Assembly: GCA_963822905.1 (NCBI GenBank)
Contig: CAWGJF010000002.1
Location: forward strand, 1 to 64,000
Reading direction: 5' to 3'
Length of the DNA: 64,000 nucleotides
Source: CAWGJF01 sp963822905
Lineage (GTDB): Bacteria > Bacteroidota > Ignavibacteria > Ignavibacteriales > Ignavibacteriaceae
The notes beneath the pieces are model-generated. The model saw only the letters and a list, made by a program, of their open reading frames with translations. It was not told where the DNA came from and ran no database searches. Positions 41,639 through 51,923 of the stretch are shown here, piece after piece. A program made the position numbers and the translations under genes. How positions within the stretch are numbered: the stretch's first letter is position 1; every line of letters begins with the position of its first letter.

Positions 41639-42895
41639 TTATTCGGCATATTTTTTAAAAATCACAGAAGTGTTGTGTCCACCAAATCCAAATGCATTAC
41701 TCAGTGCGTAATTCACAGTTCTCTTAGCAGGCTTATTAAATGTATAATTTAAATCACATTCAGAATCAGGATTTGCAAAATTAATTGTTGGTGGAATTGT
41801 ATCATTCATAACTGTGAGTATTGTAGCAATTGCTTCGGCGGCACCTGCTGCACCGAGCATATGTCCCGTCATACTTTTTGTAGAAGAGATATTCATCTTA
41901 TAAGCATGTTCACCGAATAATTTTTTTATTGCTTTTGTTTCGCCAATATCTCCCAGTTGCGTTGAAGTTCCGTGCATATTTATGTAATCAATCTCCTCTA
42001 TTTTTATCCCGGCATTTTTCAATGACATTTTCATTGCTAGAATTGCTCCATCACCTTCCGGATGGGGAGCAGTGATATGATAAGCATCAGCAGAAAAACC
42101 TGCTCCTGTAATTTCCGCATAAATTTTAGCACCTCGTTTTTTTGCATGATTCAGTTCTTCAAAAACAAGCGCACCCGAACCTTCTCCCATAACAAATCCA
42201 TCACGCGTTGAATCAAAAGGTCTGCTTGCCGTTTCCGGAGAGTCGTTTCTTGTTGAAAGTGCACGTGCGGAATTAAATCCAGCCATTCCAATTTCGATTA
42301 ACGGAGCTTCACTTCCCCCGGTAATCATCATATCCGCTGAATCTTCAGCAATCAACCGGAAGCTGTCAATCATATTATTGTTTCCTGTTGCACAGGCAGA
42401 AACGATACAATAGTTCGGACCTTTAAAACCATATTTAATTGATATCTGTCCCGAAGCAATATCGGGAATTATCATAGGTACAAAAAATGGAGAAACTCTT
42501 TTTGGACCTTCGGTATACAATACAACGGATTGTTCATAATAAGTTTGCATTCCTCCCATACCACTTCCAAAAACAACCCCGGTTCTTTCTTTATCTTCAG
42601 TACTCATTTGCTCTATATTAAGACCGCTGTCTTGTATTGCCATATCTGCAGAAACCATTGCATACTGAGCAAATGGATCCATTCTTCGCGCAGATTTTTT
42701 ATCAAGATAATTTAAAACATCAAATCCCTTCAATTCACAAGCGAACTTTGTATCGAGTCTTGAAGCATCAAAGTATGTAACATTTGCACTTCCGCTTTTG
42801 CCCGCAAGCAAATTAGTCCAGAATTCTTGTACTGAAAGACCAATTGGTGTTAAAGCACCCATACCTGTTACGACAACTCTTCTTTTTTCTGCCAT
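41639..42895 (-). CDS. fabF: 3-oxoacyl-ACP synthase II
   Basis: 418 residues from ATG 42895 (MAEKRRVVVTGMGALTPIG), which has AAGGAAAC just upstream; an earlier in-frame ATG lacks this. The catalytic Cys is in IVSACATGNNN, with the two histidines in MHGTSTQLGD and AFGFGGHNTS. FabF condenses malonyl-ACP with the growing acyl chain in fatty acid synthesis. No other fab genes are nearby. Confidence 0.94.
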   Translation of the reverse strand: MAEKRRVVVTGMGALTPIGLSVQEFWTNLLAGKSGSANVTYFDASRLDTKFACELKGFDVLNYLDKKSARRMDPFAQYAMVSADMAIQDSGLNIEQMSTEDKERTGVVFGSGMGGMQTYYEQSVVLYTEGPKRVSPFFVPMIIPDIASGQISIKYGFKGPNYCIVSACATGNNNMIDSFRLIAEDSADMMITGGSEAPLIEIGMAGFNSARALSTRNDSPETASRPFDSTRDGFVMGEGSGALVFEELNHAKKRGAKIYAEITGAGFSADAYHITAPHPEGDGAILAMKMSLKNAGIKIEEIDYINMHGTSTQLGDIGETKAIKKLFGEHAYKMNISSTKSMTGHMLGAAGAAEAIATILTVMNDTIPPTINFANPDSECDLNYTFNKPAKRTVNYALSNAFGFGGHNTSVIFKKYAE

Positions 42896-42991
42896 TAAGT
42901 TTCCTTTTTTGGATTTAAATTCAGATGATTGATACAAAAGATAATAATTTCATATTAATTTTTTTGAAGAAATTAGGGGGTAAAAACGCAT

Positions 42992-43483
42992 TTATAAATC
43001 AAGAAGTGAGTCAAATTTTCTTGAATCCAGCCGAAAAGTTTTCCACTCGCTCATCTCTGTTGCACCAATTTTATGATAGAAATCTATTGCCGGTTGATTC
43101 CAATCAAGAACTACCCAATCGACAGCAAAACATTTTTCTTTTTTTGCAATTGAAACAACTTCTTTTATCAATTTAAAACCAATTCCTTTCTGCCTGAATT
43201 CCGGAAGCACAAAAAGATCTTCAATATACAATCCTGATTGAGCTCGAAATGTAGAATAGTTTTTAAAGAAAATTATCTGCCCGGCAAGGTTGTCGTTTAT
43301 TTCTGCCAACAGAACTCTGACGTTTGTTTCTCCTCCGAAAATTGTCTCACGTATTTTTTCTTCATCAGCAGTAACATACTGTTCTAGTTTTTCATAAACA
43401 GAAAGTTCTTTTATCAACTTTAATATATTTACAGAATCTTTTTCTTCTGCTTTCCTGATTTTTATTATGCTTAATTCATTCAT
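42992..43483 (-). CDS. GNAT acetyltransferase, diamine acetyltransferase-like
   Basis: 163 residues with the GNAT fold. YIEDLFVLPEFRQKGIGFKL holds the acetyl-CoA-binding R-x-x-x-G-x-G/A, and WVVLDWNQPAIDFYHKIGA is typical of the spermidine/spermine acetyltransferase subgroup. The true acceptor is not known. The frame is intact and alone. Confidence 0.85.
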   Translation of the reverse strand: MNELSIIKIRKAEEKDSVNILKLIKELSVYEKLEQYVTADEEKIRETIFGGETNVRVLLAEINDNLAGQIIFFKNYSTFRAQSGLYIEDLFVLPEFRQKGIGFKLIKEVVSIAKKEKCFAVDWVVLDWNQPAIDFYHKIGATEMSEWKTFRLDSRKFDSLLDL

Positions 43484-43510
43484 TAGTATATAATTTTTTG
43501 AAAAAATAAA

Positions 43511-44065
43511 CTATTCTTTTTTCCTCTCAAATTTTAATATGATTTTCTGTGCTGCAATTGAAAAAACATATCCTAAAAATGCTCCAATTAATGCTCCGCC
43601 TAAAATATCTGAAGGGTAATGTACACCAAGATAAACTCTTGAAAGTGAAACAAGAATAGCAGTAGAGAAAAATGCCCATTTAAATTTCGGATAAAACTTA
43701 TAAAGAAAAGTTGCAGCCGCAAAATTGTTCAATGCATGGTTTGAAGGGAATGAAAATGAACCGGTACATCCTATTGGAGTTAATGCATCCTTTAATGCTA
43801 CACAAGGTCTGGCTCGCTGGATTAATTCCTTTAAAACTCTGTACCCTAGCTGATCACTGACAAGGATTAAAATCAAAATTCCGATGACAACAATTCTTCC
43901 CTTAGATCCGCCTTTTACTAAAGCTATACCGGCGAGGATTACATAGGCGATATACCAGTTTTTAACATTGGTAATTATCGCAAAGAATTTATCCAAAAAT
44001 CCGGTAGAAATGGTGTGATTAAAGAAATAAAAAATTGCTAAATCAAGAGAATACAATACTTCCAC
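43511..44065 (-). CDS. PAP2 family membrane phosphatase
   Basis: 184 residues, five or six membrane segments. The three phosphatase motifs are KELIQRARPC, FPSNHALNN (PSNH in place of the usual PSGH) and SRVYLGVHYPSDILGG with the nucleophilic and acid-base histidines. It may dephosphorylate undecaprenyl pyrophosphate or phosphatidyl lipids at the inner membrane. Confidence 0.87.
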   Translation of the reverse strand: MEVLYSLDLAIFYFFNHTISTGFLDKFFAIITNVKNWYIAYVILAGIALVKGGSKGRIVVIGILILILVSDQLGYRVLKELIQRARPCVALKDALTPIGCTGSFSFPSNHALNNFAAATFLYKFYPKFKWAFFSTAILVSLSRVYLGVHYPSDILGGALIGAFLGYVFSIAAQKIILKFERKKE

Positions 44066-44145
44066 GGTGGCACTAAATGTGATGAATTATTATGATACAA
44101 AATGTAAGTAAAAAATAGTCTTTCAGAAAAAAAACAAAGAAAATA

Positions 44146-46836
44146 TTGACAGAAATAAAAAATAACCAGGGAAGAAGCTTGGCTACGGAATTAAGCAATT
44201 CGCTTATCGATTTTATCTTAAATAGTAAAATACCATTTTCAGATAAAAAATATCTGGAAGTTAAGAGCGAACTTGATTCGATGGTAATTGTACCACTAAA
44301 AATTATGGCAGCCCTTGTAATAATTTTTGGAATGTTCGCAATGATATTCGAAATAAAATACCATCCGGATTTTTCATTTCAGATATATCTGGTTCGATTG
44401 TCATCAGTCGTACTTGCATTTGTTCTTTTAGCAGATTCTACAACCAGGTCAGCAAAGAAACATCCTGTACTCCTGGTTCATTTTCTGTTAATAAATATTA
44501 TTGCATCATCCGGTATAATGATTTACCTGTTGCCAACGACATTGCTTGTCAATTCAAGTATTGTTGGATTGATGATTTTTACCTCAGCACTATTCCTCAG
44601 CTGGGAAGTTAAAAACCAGATTGTTGTTGCGATTTATTATAATATTGTTTTTGTCGTCTCTATCCTGGTAAACAATGATACAATTTATTTTTTGCCTAAC
44701 TGGATTGAATCGGTTTTCTTTGTAATGTTTATAAGTCTTGTATCCATAGTTGCATGTGCAATAAATTTTAGGATGAGAATAGAATTAGCAGAACGGGATA
44801 TTGAAGTTGAAATTACCGATGAAAAATACCATGCAATATTTGATAACTCTCCTGACGGAATCTTCCAAACAACACCGGAAGGAGAATGGATTACTGTCAA
44901 CAAAGCTTTTGCTGAAATTTTGGGATATGAGAACACTGAAGAGCTTTGTAAGCTGAAGGTTTATGATATTTTTGTAGATAAATCTGATAGAGAAAATTTG
45001 ATCAAGGAATTAAAAAAGAATAATCAAATAAAGAATCACAGGATATCTCTGAAGTGTAAAGATGGTTCAACCGCAATTGTTAAATCGAATGATAGGTTGG
45101 TTGAGAATGAAGATGGAAACTATTTTTTAGAAGGGACAATTTCTGATATAACTGAACAAGTAAAAGCTGAAGAAGAACGTGAAAAGTTTGCTCAGGAATT
45201 AAACAGGGAAAAAGAAAAATCTGAAAAGTACGCTGATGAAGCACTCAAACTTAGCGGAGCCAAAAGTAAATTCCTTGCAAATATGAGCCATGAAATTCGT
45301 ACACCGATGAATGGAATAATTGGATATTTGACTTTGATAGAAGCAGGTGCGTATGAAAACGAAAGAGAACTAAAACATTTTACAAATAGTGCAAAGCAAT
45401 CTGCCGAGTCTTTACTTGATATAATTAATTCTATACTCGATCTTTCTAAAGTTGAAGCAGGGAAGATGAAGATCGAAAACGTAAATTTTGATCTGAGGAA
45501 AGTTATAGGTCAGGCAGTCTTAACTGTAGCCTCAAAAGCCGCTGAAAAACATTTAGAAATTGAAACCAAATTGGTAGATCAAATTGAAACTGGTTTAAAA
45601 GGTGACGCAACAAAAATCAGGCAGATAATAGTTAATTTACTAAGTAATGCAATTAAATTCACAAATGAAGGTGAAATTAAAATATTTGCCGATACAAAAG
45701 TTATAAACTCCGAAGATGTTGATCTTACTATAACAATTTCTGATTCAGGAATCGGAATTGCTGAAGATAAAATTCGTGAATTATTCAAACCTTTCTCTCA
45801 AATCGAAGGAACAAGTTCCAAACAAAATCTCGGTACCGGGTTAGGACTAGTTATATGCAAGGAATTTGTAACCCTGATGGGTGGAAATATAAATATTCAA
45901 AGTGATGTTGGAATAGGAAGTAAATTTACTTTTAATGTTAAACTTAAATTAATTCCGGAGCTTGAAAAGAATTCGATTTCCGAAGATGATAAAGATATTA
46001 ACACGATAGCTGCTTTTGCACAGGCTGGTGAATTTAATTTAAATGGATTTAAAGAAAAAAGGAGCAAGTATAAAATATTACTTGCCGAAGATAATATTAT
46101 AAATCAAAAAGTATCACTTAAAATACTTAATGTGGCGGGTTATAAAGTATCGGCAGTTTTGAACGGTGCTGAAGCTGTAGCAGCAGTTCAAAAGGAAAAA
46201 TATGATTTGATACTTATGGATATCCAAATGCCTCAGGTTGATGGTTATTCTGCAACAAAACAGATACGGCAGCTAAAAAATGGTGCAAGTAAATTACCCA
46301 TTATTGCACTTACTGCTCATGCTTTGACCGGTGATAAAGAAAAGTGTTTAAATGCCGGAATGAATGATTACCTTTCGAAACCGATTATTGCGAAAGATTT
46401 AATCGGGAAGGTGGATATTCTGCTGAACATATATAATACTGAAGAAACCGTCCAGGAAAATATATCAAAAGAAAATTCTGTTTTTAATTTTGAAAGACTA
46501 AAGAAAGTTAGTCTTGGCGATAAAGATTTTGAAAAAGATCTTCTATCCTCATTTATTAAAGATGTAGAATTGAAATTGCAAAATTTGGTGGAACTTGCAG
46601 AATCGCCTGAATTGACTGAACTGGTTGATATGGCACACACAGTCAAAGGTGCTAGTTATTCCGTTGGAGCTCAAAAGGTTGGTGATGAAGCTTATGCAAT
46701 TGAATTGTCAGGTAAAAGTAATGATCGCGAAAATGTAAAAGAAAGAATTATGAGATTACGAACCGCAATATTAGAAACCCGAAATGTCATTGAAGATGTT
46801 TTAAAATTAGGCATGCCCTCCTTTTCCGGGCTTTAA
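44146..46836 (+). CDS. Hybrid sensor histidine kinase with receiver and Hpt domains
   Basis: 896 residues from a TTG start at 44146. Six membrane helices (about 45-205) form the sensor, followed by a PAS domain (IFDNSPDGIFQTTPEGEW), a coiled coil and HisKA with His382 in NMSHEIRTPMNGI. The ATPase has NLLSNAIKFTNEG, DSGIGI and GTGLGL. A receiver domain with Asp692 (LILMDIQMP) and an Hpt domain with His831 (MAHTVKGAS) complete a multi-step phosphorelay. No output protein is encoded nearby. Confidence 0.92.
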   Translation: MTEIKNNQGRSLATELSNSLIDFILNSKIPFSDKKYLEVKSELDSMVIVPLKIMAALVIIFGMFAMIFEIKYHPDFSFQIYLVRLSSVVLAFVLLADSTTRSAKKHPVLLVHFLLINIIASSGIMIYLLPTTLLVNSSIVGLMIFTSALFLSWEVKNQIVVAIYYNIVFVVSILVNNDTIYFLPNWIESVFFVMFISLVSIVACAINFRMRIELAERDIEVEITDEKYHAIFDNSPDGIFQTTPEGEWITVNKAFAEILGYENTEELCKLKVYDIFVDKSDRENLIKELKKNNQIKNHRISLKCKDGSTAIVKSNDRLVENEDGNYFLEGTISDITEQVKAEEEREKFAQELNREKEKSEKYADEALKLSGAKSKFLANMSHEIRTPMNGIIGYLTLIEAGAYENERELKHFTNSAKQSAESLLDIINSILDLSKVEAGKMKIENVNFDLRKVIGQAVLTVASKAAEKHLEIETKLVDQIETGLKGDATKIRQIIVNLLSNAIKFTNEGEIKIFADTKVINSEDVDLTITISDSGIGIAEDKIRELFKPFSQIEGTSSKQNLGTGLGLVICKEFVTLMGGNINIQSDVGIGSKFTFNVKLKLIPELEKNSISEDDKDINTIAAFAQAGEFNLNGFKEKRSKYKILLAEDNIINQKVSLKILNVAGYKVSAVLNGAEAVAAVQKEKYDLILMDIQMPQVDGYSATKQIRQLKNGASKLPIIALTAHALTGDKEKCLNAGMNDYLSKPIIAKDLIGKVDILLNIYNTEETVQENISKENSVFNFERLKKVSLGDKDFEKDLLSSFIKDVELKLQNLVELAESPELTELVDMAHTVKGASYSVGAQKVGDEAYAIELSGKSNDRENVKERIMRLRTAILETRNVIEDVLKLGMPSFSGL

Positions 46837-46838
46837 TT

Positions 46839-48083
46839 CTAAACTTTAACTACTGCATTTTCCTTCTCAAATTTTATCAGCACGTTCTTAATCGTTTCAA
46901 TTGCCCAATCAACTTCTTCTTTTTTAATTACAAGCGGTGGAGCAAACCTGATTATATCTCCGTGAGTTGGTTTTGCCAGCAAACCATTTTTCTTTAGCTC
47001 AACACAAACGTCCCACGCGGTTTTTCCATTCTTTGTTGGTTTTATCACTACTGCATTTAGTAATCCTTTTCCCCTGACTAAAGTAAGAATTTCAAGTTCA
47101 TCGACTAGTTTATTCATTTCCGATCTGAAATAGTCACCAAGTTTTGAAGCATTCTCAGCAAGGTTTTCATCTTTCAAAACCTGTAATGAAGCAATGGCAA
47201 CTTTGGCAGCGAGTGGGTTTCCACCGAATGTTGATCCATGTTGTCCTGGTTTTATTGAAAGCATAATATTATCGTTTGCAAGAACTGCAGAAATAGGCAG
47301 AACTCCACCGCTCAATGCTTTTCCTAAAATTAAAACATCAGGTTTAACATTTTCGTAATCTGATGCCAGCATTTTTCCTGTCCTGCATAATCCTGTTTGA
47401 ACCTCATCACAGATTAGCAATACATTTTTAGCTTTGCAAAGTGTGTGAGCTTTTTTAAGATAACCATTTTCAGGAACTACAACTCCTGCTTCCCCCTGGA
47501 TTGGTTCAACAAGAAATGCGGCTGCATTTGGATCTTCAAGTGCTTTTTCAAGCGCCGGAATATTATTAAAAGGAATAATTTCAATTCCAGGAAGATATGG
47601 TCCATATCCATCCTTACAATCAGGATCAGTTGAAGCTGAAACTGCCATCATTGTTCTGCCGTGAAAATTATTATCACAGAAAATAATCTTTGCTTTGTTT
47701 TCCGGAATTCCTTTTACAGAATAAGCCCACTTGCGAGCAAGTTTAAAAGCAGTTTCATCTCCTTCCACACCAGTGTTCATAGGAAGGACTTTATCATATC
47801 CAAAATATTCAGTTATATATTTTTCATATTCACCGAGAACGCTGTTATAAAATGCTCTGGAGGTGAGTGTTAGTTTTTGAGCTTGGTCTGCTAAGGCTTT
47901 TATTATTTTTGGATGGCAATGTCCCTGGTTAACTGCGGAATAAGCAGATAAAAAGTCAAGATATTTTTTCCCTTCAACGTCCCAAACCCAAACTCCTTCT
48001 CCTTTATCTATTACAACATCAAGCGGGTGATAATTATGTGCCCCATACTTATCTTCTAAATTTATATAATCCTGTGAATTCAT
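46839..48083 (-). CDS. rocD: Ornithine aminotransferase
   Basis: 414 residues. I start at ATG 48083 (MNSQDYINLEDKYGAHNYHP), preceded by AGGAAA, instead of an ATG 75 bp upstream. Family features: YHPLDVVI near the start, NTGVEGDETAFKLARKWAY, FHGRTMMAVSAS, and LILGKALSGG with the pyridoxal phosphate lysine. It converts ornithine to glutamate semialdehyde. It is convergent with the hybrid kinase, with a 2-bp gap. Confidence 0.92.
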   Translation of the reverse strand: MNSQDYINLEDKYGAHNYHPLDVVIDKGEGVWVWDVEGKKYLDFLSAYSAVNQGHCHPKIIKALADQAQKLTLTSRAFYNSVLGEYEKYITEYFGYDKVLPMNTGVEGDETAFKLARKWAYSVKGIPENKAKIIFCDNNFHGRTMMAVSASTDPDCKDGYGPYLPGIEIIPFNNIPALEKALEDPNAAAFLVEPIQGEAGVVVPENGYLKKAHTLCKAKNVLLICDEVQTGLCRTGKMLASDYENVKPDVLILGKALSGGVLPISAVLANDNIMLSIKPGQHGSTFGGNPLAAKVAIASLQVLKDENLAENASKLGDYFRSEMNKLVDELEILTLVRGKGLLNAVVIKPTKNGKTAWDVCVELKKNGLLAKPTHGDIIRFAPPLVIKKEEVDWAIETIKNVLIKFEKENAVVKV

Positions 48084-48241
48084 AAAATTTTCCTGTTGTT
48101 TTTTCGAATTTCTTATATTTTGATTAAGAAAATTACCTTTATATAGTTTCAGTTTCAAACCATATTCAATTAATAATTCTTATGCAGGTTAGATTTTGGT
48201 AATTTAGTATGCAAATAAAATATTTAAAGTAGTTAAAAAAC

Positions 48242-48670
48242 ATGATAGAACTTCAGACAGATTTTATTGAATTAAAAACGGGAGGGAATTGTGAAATTCT
48301 GGATATCACTCTTGTTATACAAGTTACAATTGAAAAATGGAATTTCCTGGAAGGTAACGTTTTAATTTTTGCTGGAGGTTCAACTGCAGGGATAACAACA
48401 ATAGAATATGAACCTGGTTTATTAAAAGATTATCCCGCTTTTTTTGAAAGGATTGCTCCGGTAAATATTAATTATAAACATGATAATACATGGCATGACG
48501 GAAATGGTCATTCACACGTTCGTGCATCAATTCAGGGTGCTTCTTTAACTATTCCTTTTAAAGATGGAAAATTGCTGCTGGGAACATGGCAGCAAATTAT
48601 TTTTGTGGATTTTGATAATAAAAACAGAAATAGAAAAGTGACCGTTCAAATAACCGGTATTAAAAAATAA
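48242..48670 (+). CDS. YjbQ/UPF0047 family protein
   Basis: 142 residues. GGSTAGITTIEYEPGLLKD, NINYKHDNTWHDGNGHSH and GKLLLGTWQQIIFVDFD are the conserved UPF0047 blocks, with histidines and acidic residues that bind metal. The family shows secondary thiamine-phosphate synthase activity; its physiological role is not settled. It precedes the amylase gene by 29 bp, on the same strand. Confidence 0.85.
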   Translation: MIELQTDFIELKTGGNCEILDITLVIQVTIEKWNFLEGNVLIFAGGSTAGITTIEYEPGLLKDYPAFFERIAPVNINYKHDNTWHDGNGHSHVRASIQGASLTIPFKDGKLLLGTWQQIIFVDFDNKNRNRKVTVQITGIKK

Positions 48671-48699
48671 TTTATTAATTTTTTTCAAAGAGATTTGTC

Positions 48700-51600
48700 A
48701 TGAAATTTTTAGTTACAATATTTTTAATAATGTTGATTTCCCAATTTGCCTGGAGCCAACAAGACGATAGTGTTGATGTAACATTCTACTATTATCCGGA
48801 TAACAACGCAACTAATGTTTACTTACCAGGAGAGTTTAATAATTGGGTAATTAATAATTCTGTGTCTTTAATGAGTTATGATGCCAGTGCAAACAGATGG
48901 TATAAGACAGTAAGACTAAGAGTTGGTGGACCAGACCCACTGCCTGCTTTAACAAGTGTTCCCGGGGCTTACCAGTATAAAATAAATATAAATGGTAGTA
49001 ACTGGATTTCTGACCCATTGAATCCAAGACAAAACCCGGCAGATAATAATAATTCTTATTTGTTCATCAGGAATCCTACAATACACTTGTTGTTACCAAA
49101 TTCCACACCTGCTTCAGGAGTAATCAGAACAAGATTTCCACAAATTACCGCATATTTATTTCCATCAATTTCATCAAACATAGATACCGGCACAATTAAA
49201 ATTTCGCTTGATGGAAATGATTATATGAATATTGGAGGAAGTTATGATGAAACAACTAGTAAACTTTCTTTTGTTCCTCCAAATCCATTGATTGATGGTG
49301 AACACCAACTGATTCTGTATGCAGAAAGTACAGTTGGAACATCAGGAGCAGATACTACAACTTTTTCTGTCCAGGCAAACATTGTTCAGTTTTTAACCTT
49401 GCCTGCGGAAACATGGAAGCCATTCTGGAGATTGCAGGCAGCTGTTTTTGACGCGAATGGTGGCTTCGATACAACTGTAACAACCGCTCAAATAGTACGA
49501 TTTGATTCAACCTGGACTGTACAGGTTAATGATGGAAAAGTTGATACATCAATTTTTCTTCTTGAAAGTGATAACAATTTTGTTATTAAAGCTGAGGTTA
49601 ACAGTCAAACAGAAACATCAGATACCTTAAATATAATTCATAAAATAAATCATAATCCTTATGCGAAAATAGATATTACACAAAATGGAAATTCACTTAC
49701 TGTAAGCGGTGCTAATAGCACAGATCCTGATTCTCAATTACTCACATACTTTTGGGAAGAAGATGTAGATAATCCTGAAGTGTTAGGATTAAATAGCCAA
49801 ACGAATGAAGAAGTCATAATTAACAAACCTTCAATACCGGGAGAATATTACTTTTCACTGATTGTAGAAGATCCTGATTCAAACCTGGATTCAACCAGAA
49901 CTTTTTTTGTTGTTGAACAAGATAGTCCAAATGTACATGTTGCCGGCTATGCAGATAATCCTGACTGGTTAAAAAATGCAAGAATTTATTTATTATTTTT
50001 TAAAGCATTCACTCCAGCCGGGACTATTCAAGCCGCGATTGTTAATCTTCCATACATTAAAGCTATGGGTTTCAATACAATCTGGGTTTTACCTGTTACA
50101 GAAATTCCAGGGAATGTCGATAACCAAATTAATATCGGATATAATATTGTAGACTTTCTTAATGTGGAAAATTCTTATGGAACAAATCAGGACTACAAAG
50201 ATTTTGTTGATGCCGCACATCAGCTTGGTTTAAAAGTAATCCAGGATATAACCCCAAATCATACTGGAAGAGAACACCCATTTGCCCAGGAAGCTTTGCT
50301 GAATGGAGAGTATTCCCAGTACTGGAATTATTATCAAACAGAATTTATCCCTCATAATGATAATGGTTTGGGTCAATGTTCAATTCCGCAAGGAATTTAT
50401 TATTACTGCGGTTTCAGTGATGTATTATTAAATTATGATTGGAGGGATCTTGATGCCCGTACTTATATGACCGATGTTTATGATTATTGGATCAGAAATT
50501 TTGGAATTGATGGTTACCGTTTTGATGTTTACTGGGGTGTGCATAGAAAATACGGCGAAAATAATATGGGAATTCCTGTCAGAACTTCATTAAAACATAT
50601 TAAACCTGATATACTTCTTCTTGGTGAAGATGACGGAACCGGGGTAGGTACTGAAGTTCTATATGCTGATCAGAATGGTGGATTAGATGCCAGTTATGAT
50701 TTCGCGTTGTTTTTTAGTGCAGTTCGAGATTTTACATTCAATTCAGCAGGAGTGGATAATCTAAATTCAAAATTGAGTAACAACGGATTTTATCCTGGCG
50801 AAAATTCTTACTTTATGAGATTTATGGAATCACAGGATGAAGACCGAATCAGTTATGTTTATAATTCATTCGAAAAAACTATGCCTATGGCTACTGTTAT
50901 TTTTACTGCACCGGGAATGCCGATGATGATGAACGGACAGGAAGTTGGGTGGGGAAAAGGATTAGGACTGCCGGGTGAACCGGATTTAAATATCAGAAGA
51001 CGAGGAATAATTGATTGGGATTTTGGAGGGAAAAATCTTCTTACTCCGCATTATCAACGACTTGCACAAATCCGTGCACAGTTCCCCGCTTTTTCTCAAC
51101 ACAAAAAAGATACAAATGGAGACGGACAGGTTAATTCTTCTGATGAATCTGATTTTGACAAAGTAACTACAAATGATGGAATTGTCTACGCTTTTTTAAG
51201 ACCATTTACAGATTCAAACGGAATAACAGTAGTTAATTTCAGCAGCAGTAGTAAAACTGTAACAATGGATTTATCAACTACGAATTTGAAATTTACAAAC
51301 GGTTTCCAGCAGGGAATAACATATTGGGTAAATAATTTATATTCTGATACAAGTTATCAGGTTTTGGGAAGTGATCTCGCAAATTTTATTGTGACTCTTC
51401 CAGGATATGGTTCTGGAATATTTACTATCTCCACTTCTGAAGAAGTGGTCTCTTTACCTCCGATACCACCAATTGTATCAGTTAATGAAGAAAACCAGAT
51501 ACAACCAAAAGAATATTTACTATATCAAAATTATCCCAATCCATTCAATCCTTCTACAAAAATCAGGTTTGCAATTCTTAATTCAGGAATTGTTAAACTT

Positions 51601-51771
51601 AAAGTATTTGATATACTTGGAAGGGAAGTAAAAATATTAGTTAATAACGAGCTTGCTTCGGGTTTGCACGAAGTAGAGTTTGATGCAAGTAATCTTTCCA
51701 GCGGAATTTATTTTTATAGAATTGAGAGTGGTAGTTTTTCGCAGACTAAAAAGATGATTTTGCTTCGCTAG
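48700..51771 (+). CDS. Secreted GH13 alpha-amylase-like enzyme with T9SS sorting domain
   Basis: 1023 residues. A signal peptide precedes a starch-binding/isoamylase-type domain (YLPGEFNNW), two Ig-like modules and the GH13 barrel: region I DITPNHTG, region II GYRFDVYWG (nucleophile Asp609), region III LLGEDDGTG (acid/base Glu643), and region IV MESQDEDR (Asp713). Region IV has Ser-Gln where most amylases have Asn-His, an oddity. The tail carries NYPNPFNPSTKIRF and the sorting strands. It would hydrolyse alpha-glucan outside the cell. A hybrid regulator follows on the same strand. Confidence 0.9.
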   Translation: MKFLVTIFLIMLISQFAWSQQDDSVDVTFYYYPDNNATNVYLPGEFNNWVINNSVSLMSYDASANRWYKTVRLRVGGPDPLPALTSVPGAYQYKININGSNWISDPLNPRQNPADNNNSYLFIRNPTIHLLLPNSTPASGVIRTRFPQITAYLFPSISSNIDTGTIKISLDGNDYMNIGGSYDETTSKLSFVPPNPLIDGEHQLILYAESTVGTSGADTTTFSVQANIVQFLTLPAETWKPFWRLQAAVFDANGGFDTTVTTAQIVRFDSTWTVQVNDGKVDTSIFLLESDNNFVIKAEVNSQTETSDTLNIIHKINHNPYAKIDITQNGNSLTVSGANSTDPDSQLLTYFWEEDVDNPEVLGLNSQTNEEVIINKPSIPGEYYFSLIVEDPDSNLDSTRTFFVVEQDSPNVHVAGYADNPDWLKNARIYLLFFKAFTPAGTIQAAIVNLPYIKAMGFNTIWVLPVTEIPGNVDNQINIGYNIVDFLNVENSYGTNQDYKDFVDAAHQLGLKVIQDITPNHTGREHPFAQEALLNGEYSQYWNYYQTEFIPHNDNGLGQCSIPQGIYYYCGFSDVLLNYDWRDLDARTYMTDVYDYWIRNFGIDGYRFDVYWGVHRKYGENNMGIPVRTSLKHIKPDILLLGEDDGTGVGTEVLYADQNGGLDASYDFALFFSAVRDFTFNSAGVDNLNSKLSNNGFYPGENSYFMRFMESQDEDRISYVYNSFEKTMPMATVIFTAPGMPMMMNGQEVGWGKGLGLPGEPDLNIRRRGIIDWDFGGKNLLTPHYQRLAQIRAQFPAFSQHKKDTNGDGQVNSSDESDFDKVTTNDGIVYAFLRPFTDSNGITVVNFSSSSKTVTMDLSTTNLKFTNGFQQGITYWVNNLYSDTSYQVLGSDLANFIVTLPGYGSGIFTISTSEEVVSLPPIPPIVSVNEENQIQPKEYLLYQNYPNPFNPSTKIRFAILNSGIVKLKVFDILGREVKILVNNELASGLHEVEFDASNLSSGIYFYRIESGSFSQTKKMILLR

Positions 51772-51816
51772 TTTATCAATAGGAATATTGAAATAAAATA
51801 ATTGAGTAACTTAATC

Positions 51817-51841
51817 AACCCTTACCGAACAAGTAAGGGTT
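51817..51841 (+). terminator. Terminator after the amylase gene
   Basis: A 9-bp perfect stem (AACCCTTAC / GTAAGGGTT) with a 7-nt loop, followed by TCTATT. It lies 46 bp after the stop. Confidence 0.7.
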
Positions 51842-51923
51842 TCTATTAAATACACTGTTTTTTATAATCAGAAAATATTTTATCTTCATTTTATAATTTT
51901 CTCACCAATTCATTTTTCATTGT